Of a stretch of DNA of 64,000 bases, positions 22,440-34,975 are shown one piece after another. The first letter of the stretch is position 1, and the number at the start of each line of letters is the position of its first letter. Location of the stretch: positions 10,567,001 through 10,631,000 of the forward strand of contig OX485807.1 of the NCBI GenBank assembly GCA_950295325.1, given 5' to 3'. Made by a program: the position numbers and the translations under genes. Under the pieces are notes generated by a model. It saw only the letters and a program-made list of their open reading frames with translations. It was not told the origin of the DNA and did no database searches. This stretch comes from Polytrichum commune (Eukaryota; Streptophyta; Polytrichopsida; Polytrichales; Polytrichaceae).

Positions 22440-23380
22440 AATTTGGTAAGCACTGAACTCCACATTGGTTATGATAGCGGAAGATGTTTACAATATGGAG
22501 GAGATCAGTTTATCTTATTGTCCCCAACCAAACAGACACTAATGCACAGAGATTTTTGTGGGCGCAAAATTCAGAAGGGACATCTCACTCTTGCTTTTGC
22601 TGGAAACACAACATGCATTCACAAGTTAAAACTTGTATTTTTTTTTACAAATCTCTATGGCCAACATGTTTTGGAAGGTGGTTACCAACAAATTATGTGT
22701 AGTGGTTCGCAAACCAATTTGAAATGACATGGATGACATCAGATGCATTTGAGAGTTCGATGATGGGTCTCAATGTACATGTCAAATGTCAAAAGCGGAA
22801 GGTGTTTTAAATATGGATAATTATGTTGCTCATTCCCTTATGCATGTTGGTAGAGGTGAATCATTTGGTTTTTCAACCTTGCAATTGAGAAATATTACCA
22901 TTGCTTTGTTACTACCTAATGCTATAATTGTGGTACAACCCTTGAATCATGGAATAAATGTTTCATTCAAAGGTCAATATAAGAAAAAGCTTTCAATGGG
23001 TTTTCTCTTAGTTTGATTTTTTACTACTCAATGAAAGTTGAGGAAATTAATGCCTAATGTAAGGGATGCCATTATGTGGTGCTCTCAAGTGTGGAGAGAG
23101 AGATGAATCGCAAATCATATGAAACAATTGAGGATGTCCAAGATTTTACCTGCAGACCAGTGTGCTAATTTTGCCATATATAATGAATATTGTTGAGATT
23201 GAAAGAAGCACCAAATGAATTGGCAAGTCACTTCCTCGTTGAATCTTGGAATTGAAAAAATGTATTTTGAATAATATGTGCAATTGGTAGGAGAGGAAAT
23301 TTTTTATGCAAAGTACAACATGGTTGAGTTGGTGGATTTGGCATGCGAAAGAGAAATTCATTTGGGTTTAGATTTGAATA
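22440..23380 (+). pseudogene. pogo/Tigger-like DDE transposase remnant
   Basis: Pieces of the DDE_1 (Tc1/pogo-Tigger) transposase appear in order on the plus strand in shifting frames. They are GRKIQKGHLTLAFAGNTTCIHKLK (22559-22630), LWPTCFGRWLPTNYV (22660-22700), then MDNYVAHSL (22813-22840). Next comes GFSTLQLRNITIALLLPNAIIVVQPLNHGI (22867-22955), the segment with the usual LPPN.TS..QPLDQGI signature. KKKLSMGF and degraded tail sequence run to about 23380. Frameshifts and stops make it non-functional. The DNA-binding N-terminal half is missing here. A fragment resembling such an N-terminal half lies at 35154-35560 in another element. Confidence 0.7.
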
Positions 23381-26300
23381 GTCAACATAGGAGGATGTTG
23401 TGAATGACTAACCAACGCCAATAGTCAAGTTTCCTCAAGCCTATGAGTATGTCCAATTACTATTGATTTTGTAGTGGAGCATCCTTCGGAGTTTTCAGTT
23501 GTAGATATGGTGAACATGAAATCTTTTTTGAATAAATCGAACAAGATGTTAATTTCCAACATTAACAAAACTCATTAGAAGACAATAGATTCTTACTTTT
23601 GTAGTGTGTGATACGGTGAAGACATCATCATGGTACTATATATATGTATATTTAATTCCATATTTTCTGACATTAAGAGCATTTTTTAAAAATAAAAATG
23701 TTCTTTTCATACTTATGTATCTTCATTGTATATGCAAAATGACATTTTACATTGAAAGAGGCCATTTTCTTGAAAAACCTCAATAGTACAACATTTGAGG
23801 TCAAAATGTCTTATTATGCAAAATATGACACTTTATTCCGCGACAAAATGTGTCATATTAAAATGGAGAACAATATTTATGGTTCTAAAAATATCACTTG
23901 GTGTATGACGACCCCTTGTCTAAGGGTTTTTTTATTTCTATCATAACTAAAATTTGGACTAATATGTTGTTGACTTTGTATCTATATGTTTAGCTATCCA
24001 AAAACTAATATGCCTTAAGTCTTGATAAGGGCAGCCATGAGCATTTCCGGTGCCACCCACCACATAGGGACTTCATAAATGGCTTGTGTGACACTCTCAT
24101 CTTCCTTTTTATGGTCTACCTCTTGAGGCTCTTGATGATTGTGGCTCTTGGCTCGTAGCATATGTGGTTGTAACTCTTGGTTTATATAGAGTTGTTTATA
24201 GCTATTGGATTACACTTTGAAAAGTTTTTGGTTTATGTTCTTAGTAGTTATAGTCCTTCATTTGCATTCTCAGAGCTTTTATATTTAGTTATAGTGTAGT
24301 GATCTTTTTTGTACCATTCTTCAATCTCTCATAGTCTCCTAGTTTTGAATAAATATCGGATCTCTTGATCTTTCATCTCTCTTAGATCTCTCTTACATTT
24401 TAGATCTCATTCATAAAATCTACACTTTGAATCATTTTGGATCTTTCATAGTCTCTTAGCTTTACTTGTTATTGAATCTTTCTTAGTCTTCAATCTCTCT
24501 CATATCTCTTCTAAATATTAGACATCCTTTAAGTTTCTTCACTTCGAGTCATCATTGGATCTCTTTTAGTTTCCTTCTTTGGAATATTATTGGATCCCTC
24601 TTATTTTTTAAATTTTAATCAAAATCAAATTTCTCTTTAATATAACTTACTCATAAATATCTTTTTCTGATTGTGAACCTCTCTTAGTCTAAAAAAAACA
24701 ACAACACAAAACACCACACAACAATACAATACAATACAATACAACACAACACAACACAACACATTAACAAAACAAAACAAAACAAATCAATACATCATAA
24801 AAATAAATAAATAAATCCACACAACTCAAAAAAAAACTAATTACTAACAACTCCACCACATTTGGCTTAATATTTTCATCAACATTGTTGATGGATTTTT
24901 TTTGGTTATTTTTTTTTCCTTTTGATACCCTAACCTGGGCTCATATTATTAATGTTCATACTCTAACTTTTTCGTGTTTATCCAACAATGTCTATGTTTA
25001 TAACCATATTTTAGGGTATCCATTGTATAAACACTCTCGGTAGATGCCCTAATTGTAGGTTCTTTAACAATTTAACATAGGGTTTAGCCTAATATCCACC
25101 ATAAATTAGGGTATTGATTGTATACACACTATTAGTTGACACTCTAAACAAAAATCATTTAACACCTCTACAAAAAAAAAAATTAAGGCTACTATCCACT
25201 AAAGGTTAATACAATCATAATGTCAATTTTAATTATCGGTGTGTAATTTTTCTCTAAATTTTAATAAAAATATTCCATATAAAGCAAATGTCCAAACACC
25301 TAGAATGCATAATAAGTATTGAAAGCAAGGAAGAATATTACATATATATATATATATATATATATACACTTAAATGAAAGAATCTTATATCATGAAATGT
25401 GTTTAAACTATAACTATATCAAATAATTGAAAAACAACAATATCATATGCAAGGTTATAGTAGAAGAAAAAAATGATGTCCAATATCTATAGTATGTTGG
25501 GATGTCAATGGTAACATGTGAAGACAATCCACTGAACATATATTATATGTTTGAATAATGCACTATACAAAACCTGAATTCAAACACTCTATATATGAAA
25601 ATAAATTTATTTCAATGAAAATCAAATAACAACATTACCCTAAAACCCTAATTCATAGGCAAACCCTAAATCCTATAAGATTACAAGTCATTCTAGCATG
25701 TTTATTTGTGGAGATAACATGAATAAACAAATGCAAGAGGACTCCGATGTTGTTACTAGCATGAATTACGAGATTGCTTCGTTTAAAAGTTAGTCTAAGT
25801 GTATTAATATCTTAACACAATGTGATAAGAATTGGAAGATTTGAACTTAAGATGTTCTAGATCAAATATAAGAGATTTTTTTATAAACTTATGTCTATGA
25901 CCTATAAATGCAATCATAAACCCTCCAACCTTAAGTTTTCTTTCTTCGTTATGATATGAGAAAGGCATATGACGTACTATGTAATAGTTGGTTGTAGAAA
26001 TTATTATTAGTATTATTGTTTTTAGTAGTAGTAGTAGTAGTCAAGGTGAATGATAAATATACAAATTTTTATATAGATACTATAAAATAATGTTAGAGAT
26101 ATAACTAAGCAAAAATAATATGGAGAAAGAATGTCAAGTTAGGTACCAACATTAAACTTTACACTGTAATAGAGAGCAATCATGTTGTGAAGATTAGGTT
26201 AGGGTATGGAATGGTGGCTTATGATTAGGGTATCAGCTGTACCACATGCTCTTGTTGTGGACCTACAGTAAGCGTATCACCAGAGTGGATTATGATTCCA

Positions 26301-26695
26301 TGATTTTACATCATAGTACTAAACATAGCATTATTAAAAAAAATTACGATTTAATGCTTTCACTTGGAGTGTTTGGATTGCCACAATAAATATCATAATT
26401 TTGTGGAAGAAAAAATGTGCATGATTTCAACAAAGAGAGGATAAAAATAAAAATTCGATAGAATTCCAAAGATATAAGCAATCCAACAAACAAGGGAGAT
26501 TGTCAATCAAATTAAATAAATGCAAGTCAACAAACAATGTTAATTGATTGCCAACTTTAAGAAGAAAGATCCAAAGTCACATCATGCACATCCTCTCTCC
26601 CACTCCGCCTTGATAATTTTGGAAAATAGCAAATCGAACTCATCATGTCCTCTTTTGTCGGAAATTAGTAGAAAGGGGACAAGGAGGACCTACCC
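23381..26695. other. AT-rich spacer with simple repeats
   Basis: No gene recognised over 3.3 kb. Contents that can be named: a loosely repeated TTGGATCTCT/TTAGTCTCT text at about 24300-24680, an ACAAC/ATACA low-complexity tract at about 24690-24790, a perfect (AT)n tract at 25342-25366, and (AGT)n around 26024-26041. This is the most featureless part of the window. Confidence 0.5.
25342..25366 (+). repeat. (AT)n microsatellite
   Basis: About 12 uninterrupted AT dinucleotides in AT-rich spacer. Confidence 0.95.
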
Positions 26696-26745
26696 ACCCT
26701 CTAAAACAAAGCTTCATCCCACCCTCTAAAACAAAGCTTCATCCC
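26696..26745 (+). repeat. 25-bp tandem duplication
   Basis: ACCCTCTAAAACAAAGCTTC-type unit present twice in exact succession (26696-26720, 26721-26745). Confidence 0.95.
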
Positions 26746-28475
26746 ACCCACCCAATGAAGTCATCCAGAATTTTTTCCAGATGAGCTTACATGGATGTTG
26801 CAAATCCCTAGCCTTAACAGTATAGTAATCTTAACTCTAGTTGTAAGAGGAACATTAACATACCTCTCTTGCTCTCTCCCAAGGTTGTTAAATCTCCAAG
26901 AATCTTCCATTGTATACTAGGCTGCCAGTATTGATTTTGAAAACGTACCGTAGGACAGTTAGGAGTTGCATTTGTAACTGCGGTAGTCACATTGCCCAAG
27001 TCCACGGGTGGAGTTCTTGCTATGTGGTCTTTAGGACTACCAGGCTGGTATAGAAGAATTCAGGATTTATATCCTCAATTCCTAGCAGAGCTTCTTTAAC
27101 ATATTTCCTTTTTTGTGTTGAACATGAAGGTTCATGTTTTGTGTACAAGAGTGATCACATTTCTTTTAGGAGTTGATATTTTGACTTTAGCATATGCAAA
27201 AAGGAAAGTCTGTGCTCGAGCATTTTGTTAAAATGACTTGCTGAATACGGGAATATGCAACAGGTAGGGATTTCCTAAAACCCTGGAGAATTCTGGTGGA
27301 AAATTCCATGAGATATTCCATGGAACAGATACTCAAGTTGCATGCATGGCCCACAATACTTATGCCACTAGCCCATGGGAAGCTTTTTAGGCAGATAAGT
27401 TTGAACCATGTGCCCAAGGTGTGAGGAGAAATCTACCTGTAAACGCCTCAAAATAAAGTGGTGCTAAAATAGCGGCACTTTCCTGCCAAATCTTGTTAAT
27501 CCCAAACTCAAAAAATACACATCCTACTTCAGTTCGAGGAACCCATCCTTGAGTTATGGTCCAATCTTGATACCAAAAATAAGGTCCATGAATAGGTGTT
27601 TTGGACCCCGAGTTTCTTGAACCTGGACGTTGGTCCTAACAAGAGTAAAGATGTCCACAAAATTGCCCATTCCTCTTTCCACGATTGTCAATGCAATTTG
27701 CATTGCGACACAATGACGCATATAAACGCTAGAGGATACATTAAAGATCTAACTATCAAGGCAATTTTTTATAATGAAAACATGGCAGCCTGTAGACAGC
27801 TTATTTAAGGCAAAGAATTTGCATAGACATAAACCAAACGAACAATTTGGCAGGTTTCAGCACAATGCCACATTGCCAAGTAACACACAAGCATAATAAA
27901 CACATAACAAAAAAAAGTTGGGAAGAGGAAAGCATTGTAATTTCCAACTTCCTGCAGGATCACGGACTACTTTATCTTGAAAAAATGCCTCTGAAGGAAG
28001 TAGATTAAGTTTCTTTCTTTTGACACAGGATCTCTCACTGCATACCAGCAGGAGGCAATTAAATCAGTGAGACCTCAAAGAACATTCCTAATGTATACCA
28101 GTAAATTTCACTCTCCGACCTATTGATTCCTGGACATAAAGGCTCATATTTGAGGCTTTAAGCAAAGACCTATAACTTGAACCTTTCAAAACAACACATC
28201 ACTGAATTGGCTTCTCAGTTTCGTTTCACATCCACGTATGCTTGCCATTCTAACACGCGGCAAAAATTTCAGACACAAACCCTAAAATCATAAGACAAGT
28301 GTCACACTGAAAGCATCTTTGTCTGACGACCCACTTTCTGCCAGTAGTCTAGAAAGGTGCAAACTAACTGGTGCTTCCTTGCTTTCCGTAAGAGTCCTCT
28401 CATGGTCCTCGAACACATCTTGTTCCTGATGTAAAAAACTGTGATGGGGGAGAAGAGAGGCAACAAGATCCTGCT
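26746..28475. other. unassigned sequence downstream of the UEV gene
   Basis: No recognised gene. A 76-codon minus-strand frame (27187-27417) and a 70-codon plus-strand frame (27596-27808) match nothing I know and have no splice or start context. Confidence 0.4.
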
Positions 28476-28481
28476 TTTATT
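28476..28481 (-). terminator. candidate polyadenylation signal of the UEV gene
   Basis: Complement of TTTATT reads AATAAA on the minus strand, 310 bp after the UEV stop codon, a reasonable 3' UTR length. Confidence 0.4.
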
Positions 28482-28790
28482 GCCTGGACGACATGTTCCG
28501 ACACATACCCTTCCCTATAGGAGTATGACAACACAATGCCCTCAATACTCCACTCTTACATAGAAACCACTGTTTCAAAACCAGATAGCCTAATTTATAT
28601 GATAGCCCTGATGATATATAGAAGCTCTGAACTTTTGCAAGCCAGAACATACACATCAATCCCACATCCAAGTGTCAAGGACACTTAACAATGCCTATCG
28701 AAAAGCAATATATGGAATTCCAGCCACTAAACAATTGAATCCAAGAGTGGGATCTGCGGTTGAAGTGGTGGGTCAACCGTAGAGTTGAAG

Positions 28791-30292
28791 TTAGAATGTG
28801 CTCCCTTCGGGGGGCTGTTGTAGTTTGCGATTGGGGGGACTTGCCATCTCTTTCTTGAGCTCCACCAAGATGTCCTCCATAGTGTATGAGCGGCGCCACT
28901 GTGCAAGCAGTGGAAAATACCTCGGATCAACCTGCATTTTGCAGAGGCAAAATCAGCACCTTTGTTACCTGATATTCAAGCAATTCAAGCCTGTGTTGCT
29001 ACATAATTGCAGCTCATTCATATGTGACTCTGGCAGTGCAAAAAATTGGCGCCAGGTCTTTGATATAGTCCACACCAACTACATTGACAATCAATTTTAA
29101 TCTCCACACCACTGCAGTAGGATTTTTGGTTCAGTGTCGAAATACCCAGTGGCCAAATACACAAAGCCTTCATTGCCATAAATTCAGATGTGCAAGGTTC
29201 AAAGATGGGCTTACCAATCCAGTTTCCTGGTTGACATGAGTCATATTGATACGGGAATGGAATCTGACAGTGGGAGGCTTATCGGGATAATCCTTGTCAC
29301 AGAAAAGTTTCAATGTGTAGATGCGACCTTCATGCACAGACTGCACCCACACCAAGCCAAACATGTTACCCTAATTAATGCCAAACAATTGCAAGTCAAT
29401 CAAGATACAGCAAGTTTGACTGCTGGTGCAGATCAGCATGTGCCTTTTTGTGATGTTGTGTATATGACATGAACAATTGAGTTAGCTGTAAGTGTCCCTC
29501 ATTGGTTCCTCAACAAACTATAACATCCCAAGCCAATCTCCATTCAAATCACTATCCTTGTTGAGGATCTTCCCCTGAAATCTGAATCTAGAAAACAACT
29601 ATAGAAAAAAGCACAGATGAAAACCCCTGAAAAATAATGCTAAAGTATTTTCCTCCAGTGTGAGCTTATGCGAGACATGTATAACAATGACCATGACCAC
29701 TCTGGAACCCTAGAATATTAAGGGAATCGAGGTTGCAACTAAATCTGGGCGCTGTTACACAACTCACATGATTTGGTCCAATGATAGTGCCAGTCCAGGA
29801 GCGCATAAATACATCATCGCCATCATCCATACCATAGCTAACTGTGCCATCTCCAATGCCTTTCTCACCCCTCTCAAGCTCCTCAAGGAGTCTGAAGTTC
29901 CTGGGAACTGCAGCCAGCAAGGACAAAGATTAAGCTTGACCAGAACAGAATATTCTTTCTTCTTCCCAGTACTCTGACTGCATAGAGGTACTTTGGGCAA
30001 GTGAAAATAGTAAAAATCTGCAAACAAACACCATAGAAATTACCATAAACACGAAACATATCCCTGCAAAATTCCACAGACTGCAGTCACACAAACACAG
30101 GGCAACTAGTGCAGACTATGCAAACATTATCTTCAAAAGTCCAATCTTCACAAAACAAAACATGAAAACGCAACTGAACGGGCATCCGGAGGAAACAATA
30201 AATCCCACAAGCGATGTCGATAAATCAAGCATCATCTAACACATGTTTAAAGCAATCGTGAGCGTACCGACTACAGAACCGCCGGAATTCAT
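28791..30292 (-). CDS. UEV1: ubiquitin-conjugating enzyme E2 variant (UEV1/MMS2)
   Basis: Four coding exons on the minus strand: 30268-30292, 29768-29907, 29215-29340 and 28791-28931. They total 432 nt, 143 aa, all GT-AG, with consistent phases. UEV proteins pair with Ubc13 to build Lys63-linked ubiquitin chains in DNA-damage tolerance and signalling. Family landmarks are [17 protein letters not shown] near the N terminus, the SYGMDD.DD segment, [31 protein letters not shown]...TG and [14 protein letters not shown] near the C terminus. The region where true E2 enzymes carry the active-site Cys has none, which defines a variant. The start is the ATG at 30290-30292, giving an eight-residue leader before the first intron, as in plant UEVs. 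It ends PPEGSTF, without the longer Cys-containing tail of some plant paralogues. No frame breaks. Confidence 0.93.
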
Positions 30293-30960
30293 CTCAGTTC
30301 GCCCTATCGGTTGTGTTCAGCTCTTGTCCCCTTCAAAACCTGTAAGATTCCCCCACCCAAATACACACACACTCTTGAAAACTCCGCCGTGACGGAACGA
30401 ATTCACACACAGTCACATCCTACCGTTCAGATCGACTCCAGAGGCACGCCCCACCGGAGATGGAGCTCGAAAACACAACTCAGCAAAAACTTAAGCAAGC
30501 GCAGACAATGCTAAAAACATCACTAAGATTTTAAAAACCGAAATCAGAAGTTCAAATCAACGAGAGCGCCAGGCATCAACAGGCGAAACACGAAGGGGGA
30601 GGAAGTGCAACCCTAGGACAGTCCGGAAGCTAACCCTAGATGTGCAAGCGTGCACGAAAAATATGTGTGTGAATGGTGTAGAGAAACCGGTGGGTGGCGA
30701 CGGACCTGATAGAATGCAGCGTTTAGGGATGAAATCGCATGTGCGGGGACGATGGAGAGAGGCGAAGAGAGAGCGCCCCGCGAGATGGCGATGGCGATGG
30801 CGCGGAGGAAAGGGTTTGGCTGAAGGTTTGTGGGAAGCGAGGCGCAGCTCGTAGGCCGGCAGCCAAGAAGAGGGCAGGGGCCATCCCATGGACCATGCAT
30901 CCCCATGCCATCCTATGCCCCTCTTCATTCTTTTTGCATTGGCTACGCAAGCTATCATAT
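30293..30960 (-). promoter_or_regulatory. GC-rich 5' leader and promoter region of the UEV gene
   Basis: From about 30290 to 30920 the DNA is clearly richer in GC and CpG than the AT-rich flanks (CGGACCTG, GCGGGGACGATGG, GCGCCCCGCGAG). This is what a promoter and 5' leader of a broadly expressed plant gene often looks like. Overlapping open frames of 66-133 codons on both strands are explained by the base composition. No TATA box was chosen. A leader intron cannot be excluded. Confidence 0.4.
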
Positions 30961-32259
30961 GTTATCATAAGTTAAATCGTTTTAGAGCCAAATGCCATTA
31001 GGGTAGGGTGCTATATGGTTCAACGCAAAATAAGTAGTTTTGGAAGAAATAATAGCCATGTGTGTATCTCCATTGGTCAACTTCATGTTCAATCCCAAGC
31101 GCGGACATTAGTTTTTGCAACATTCGAAGTGTTGAATCAACCAACACCCTACAATATCATAACAGTTATTCAGCCTTTGTTGAGGCAAGGCTAGCATCAG
31201 TGTTAGATTGCTATCATCTTTTTTTTGACGCTATTCGGGTGTTTATAATGAGCATTTCATAAGTCTTGATGCCACTAGGGTATGCATAGTTGAGGATGTT
31301 TGTGTTGTCTATAATTCCATTCATGTCTACACTCTAACCTTTGTAATAATCTACATGTGGCAACCAAAGTGCACATGATATTAAGGAATTGTGTGGTGTT
31401 AACATGGATGCCTCATAAAAAGAGAATTAGTGTAGAGTGTGATATTATGGAAGAACGCAAAGTGCAACATTGCAATGTTGAAATTGATGTTTTCATACAT
31501 GGGATATGGATAATCTCCCAAAGTTGCACACAGACACAAAGCTCAAATATTTTAGGATGTGTTTGTTCAAAAGTTCATAATGATAAGCACGAATCTTTTA
31601 GTACCTTTGGAAATTGGTGCAAAACACAAAAGAGGCGAGCTAGACTAGCATTCTGAAAAATTGAATGCTTACATAGAGTACATTCGTCTCTCGAAGTGGA
31701 ATTTATGAGCCCCGAGATCATTGAGTTAAACCCACACCCCAAATTTGAAGTTGTTGCACTCAATGAGGTAAAAGGTAGATTTCTTCCAAATTGGGAACCT
31801 AAATAAGACTTTCCACAAAAAAAAACATTGTGTGCTTAAAATAAACACACAAAATATACATACTATCATATTTATCAACCTCGGATCTATTTTTCAATCA
31901 TGACAAGACTTCATAAAGATCAATCAACAATGTGACACATTCTAAAGTTTTTAACTTTACATAAATGCAAACCCTAAAGCTCCCCTAAACCCTACTTGAA
32001 TAGAGTTTTGGCCTTGGGTGAACAACAAGGATTGTTGTTTTCTTGCATCATTCCAAAGCTCAATCTTTGTGGCAAGAATTGATACCAACAAATCAACGTA
32101 GTTGGAAGCTTGTTTAAAAATTAATAATTTAAAAATCAAACTTGCCTATAGAAGTTTTCATCGTCAACTACCATCAATGTTGATTGTTGACATTGTGCAT
32201 TCACATGTCCATCGGTCCAACACCACCCAATATATTTTGTTAACATGACGGTGAAGTTA
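30961..32259. other. unassigned AT-rich sequence
   Basis: No gene recognised. The longest frame (31357-31656 plus, 99 codons) has no recognisable motif. Confidence 0.4.
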
Positions 32260-32649
32260 AGGCCAATTCACACGGGTCCCAAGTCCTAGTCCCCAAGTCA
32301 CTTGAGGTCAATCCAGGCAATCTCAACCGTGGAGTGCATGGAAGTTGGGACTTACCACTTCACAGGATGTCCCAAGTTCTAAGTCCCAAGTATGACATAG
32401 TTGCCTACATGGCAACACTTTTTGGAGGTGAGGCTCAGGGCTTGTGTTGAGAGTTGGATTGAGCAAAAAGCTAGACTCAACCCTCAACACAAGTCTTGTG
32501 AATACTTTTGCATAAAATAATCAAGATCCAACTTTAATGAATATAAACCACATTTTAATGGTTTTATGAGGCTCAAAAGTTGGGAATTAACCTCCATGTT
32601 GGGACTTGCTACTATGAGTGAGACTTGGGACCCCATTTGAACCAGCCCT
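32260..32649 (+). mobile_element. inverted-repeat element E (MITE), copy 1
   Basis: About 390 bp. The left end AGGCCAATTCACACGGGTCC and the complement of the right end, AGGGCTGGTTCAAATGGGGT, match imperfectly, and both then continue CCCAAGTC. TA lies on both sides (TTA at left, TAG at right). The ends resemble PIF/Harbinger-type MITE termini (GGGC.GGTTC with a three-base T-A target), but the class is an inference. Related end sequences occur at 52975 and 54914. Confidence 0.55.
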
Positions 32650-32828
32650 TAGTTACCTTCTTGCCCAACCATGGTAGCAACATACATTATGCCAAGTTAG
32701 CAATGCAATGACAAATTAACATCACATTGGTGACTTCTAGATTGAAACTCCCCCCTTTATGTTGGCATGTTAAGACATGAGGAAGAGGAGTTTTAGCTAA
32801 TATTGTGTGTGCGTGGGTGTGTGTGGGA

Positions 32829-32840
32829 GGGGGGGGGGGG
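32829..32840 (+). repeat. G12 homopolymer
   Basis: Uninterrupted run of G preceded by a GTGTGTG stretch. Confidence 0.9.
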
Positions 32841-33039
32841 CGACCACTAAGTTTAGGGTCCGGCCTAAGTTTACTAACTAAATATTAATTGCCCAAGGTC
32901 AAGGCTAACCATTGGAAGAGGCAGTCGACCGCCAAGAACTCCTGACCTTGATGATCGAAGGTTTAGAGGATGAATAATCATTGTTTGCATGATGAAACAA
33001 CTAGTTATATTTAATTGTGTCATAAAAACTTTCATCAAG

Positions 33040-33240
33040 AGGGCTTGGGTATTGTGGTTAATATCCCTTGCACTAACATTTGGGAAATAGGAAATAGGGG
33101 TTTGAATCCCCTCACCTTCACACGCTCAAGTTAGCCTTTGATGGATTATTCAATGGGGTTTTTCCATCCCATGCTTTGTGAGAAGGTGAAGGTGATGGTG
33201 GAAATTAGATCTGGTAGAATATGATTGACAATGGAGATTT
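33040..33240 (+). mobile_element. weak tRNA-related SINE candidate
   Basis: An A-box-like TGGTTAATATCCC (about 33054) and a B-box-like GGGTTTGAATCCCC (about 33108) are spaced roughly as in a tRNA promoter. The sequence between does not fold into a tRNA by eye, and there is no A tail, so this may be chance or an old SINE fragment. Confidence 0.22.
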
Positions 33241-33705
33241 GCTCTAACCATTACCACATGGGAGATGTTCACAACGCCTCAATGTTACAAGGTCGCAAGG
33301 GCCAAAATTAGACCTAGTTTGGCCCTTGACATGGTGTGCTAACATTTGTATGACATCACCACCGAGTTGGCTACCATGTATGCCACCAAGCTAAATAATG
33401 GAAGTTTTCATTTGGTCCAAGCCATGCTCAATTGTTCCCAAACTAAGACCTTTGTATCCCAACCATATACCTCACGTTCTTGAGCACAAACCTTGTGTTC
33501 TCATGTACATACATAATGTTCCCCATCATACGTATGTTTCCAAGCAAAAATATATGTTCCCCCAAATAATTACGTTGTTCACACCAATAATTGTAAGACA
33601 TGTTTTGGGTATCTAATCTTAATAATCTAGAACGAAATAGCTTTGGATACAAAGCTCCACACGATGTGGCGTTGCTGCCAAAGCACACACATTCCAAGAT
33701 CGACC

Positions 33706-33747
33706 AAGCACACAAGCACACAAGCACACAAGCACACAAACACACAA
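33706..33747 (+). repeat. ACACAAGC-type short tandem repeat
   Basis: About five copies of an 8-bp unit, degenerating to ACACAA at the end. Confidence 0.85.
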
Positions 33748-34975
33748 CCTAAAACTTACATGCATAACAACAATTCTAAACATTGCACATACACTAACCT
33801 TCAAACCTCTCAAACCTTAGCACTAACAATGCCATGCAACCTCCCCGCTATGGTGAGTCACATGCCACCAAGGTCCACACCCGCTCCTCCCCTACAATGT
33901 GTGCCTAGAACAATGTCAACCTAACCCATGTTACCCTACCAGGAAATACATGTCCACAAACATGACATATCCCTACTCTGGAACCTATACAACCTTTGAG
34001 AAAATGACACATGCCTCCACCTTTTATCATGTTGCACAAACTAACACATAAACAACCTCTAAACCGACCAACACAACAAAGTCACACGATCACTAGCTAA
34101 CACGTTCATGGCACACCCCACCATCAAATGCTTCACACTTGTAAATGCCAACCCCTCAATGGTAGAGCACTTGACAACACAACCCCATCTTGGCTCCTCC
34201 AATGCACATGCTATCTACCACACTGCACCCGGCAAGACTATGACATGATATCCTATGTATATTGGGCGCCCACCAAATGCCCACCCACTACTTACGCCAA
34301 ACCCCTACCTCAAGTTACAACTTGATTTAATTCACCTACTGCAACAATAGATTTCCTTAAGCAACCACAACTTGAAAATTGGATAAACATGCAATATTTT
34401 GACCCCTATTAACCCCACAAGGTTGGAATGTCCTCCCTCTTGTCATCATCACCATGGGTATCAGAGAATCCATACACATATCCACCATCAGACTACTAAC
34501 CCACCTCAAAATCTTGCAGCACAAAATCAACAAACTAATGGAACATCTCTCACAAATTACCACCAAATATCTCTCACACATCATTCTCAACAAAAGAAAA
34601 TTGGGAAAGCAACAAAACCCATATACCCCTAGCCTTGACTAAGAAAATACTAACCACATGTATACTTATATTAACCAATGGTCCACCTACTTTTGATAGA
34701 CCTGTATTAAGTCACCTTCACCCATCATGTCCCTGCGGACATGACTGGAAATCGACGAACGGACATTGAATGTTGGTGTAAATACATTGACATTCTTTTT
34801 ATTTATTTGTTTATTAGGACATGTTTTGCGGTTTGTTTGTTTAGCAAATAGATAAGTGTGAACGCTTTCAATTCTCATAGTCCTTTCTTTAAACCTTCAC
34901 ACTTTTTGAAATTTGCATGTCACTCTTAGGTTTTTTTGTAATGAGTTCGACATGGTGCTAGTAGTCTAAAAGTTA
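33748..34975. other. unassigned, C/A-rich sequence
   Basis: The plus strand is notably CA-rich (many ACC, CAC and CAA words) from about 33700 to 34650. It produces several plus-strand frames rich in Thr, His and Pro that are best explained by composition. No gene recognised. Confidence 0.4.

Noticed and set aside
30557-30975. Overlapping frames of 66-133 codons on both strands
   Set aside because: GC-rich composition upstream of the UEV gene gives few stop codons; no recognisable protein, and frames overlap on both strands.
33040-33130. Possible tRNA gene from A- and B-box-like words
   Set aside because: The sequence between the boxes does not form acceptor, anticodon and T stems by eye; kept only as a weak SINE candidate.
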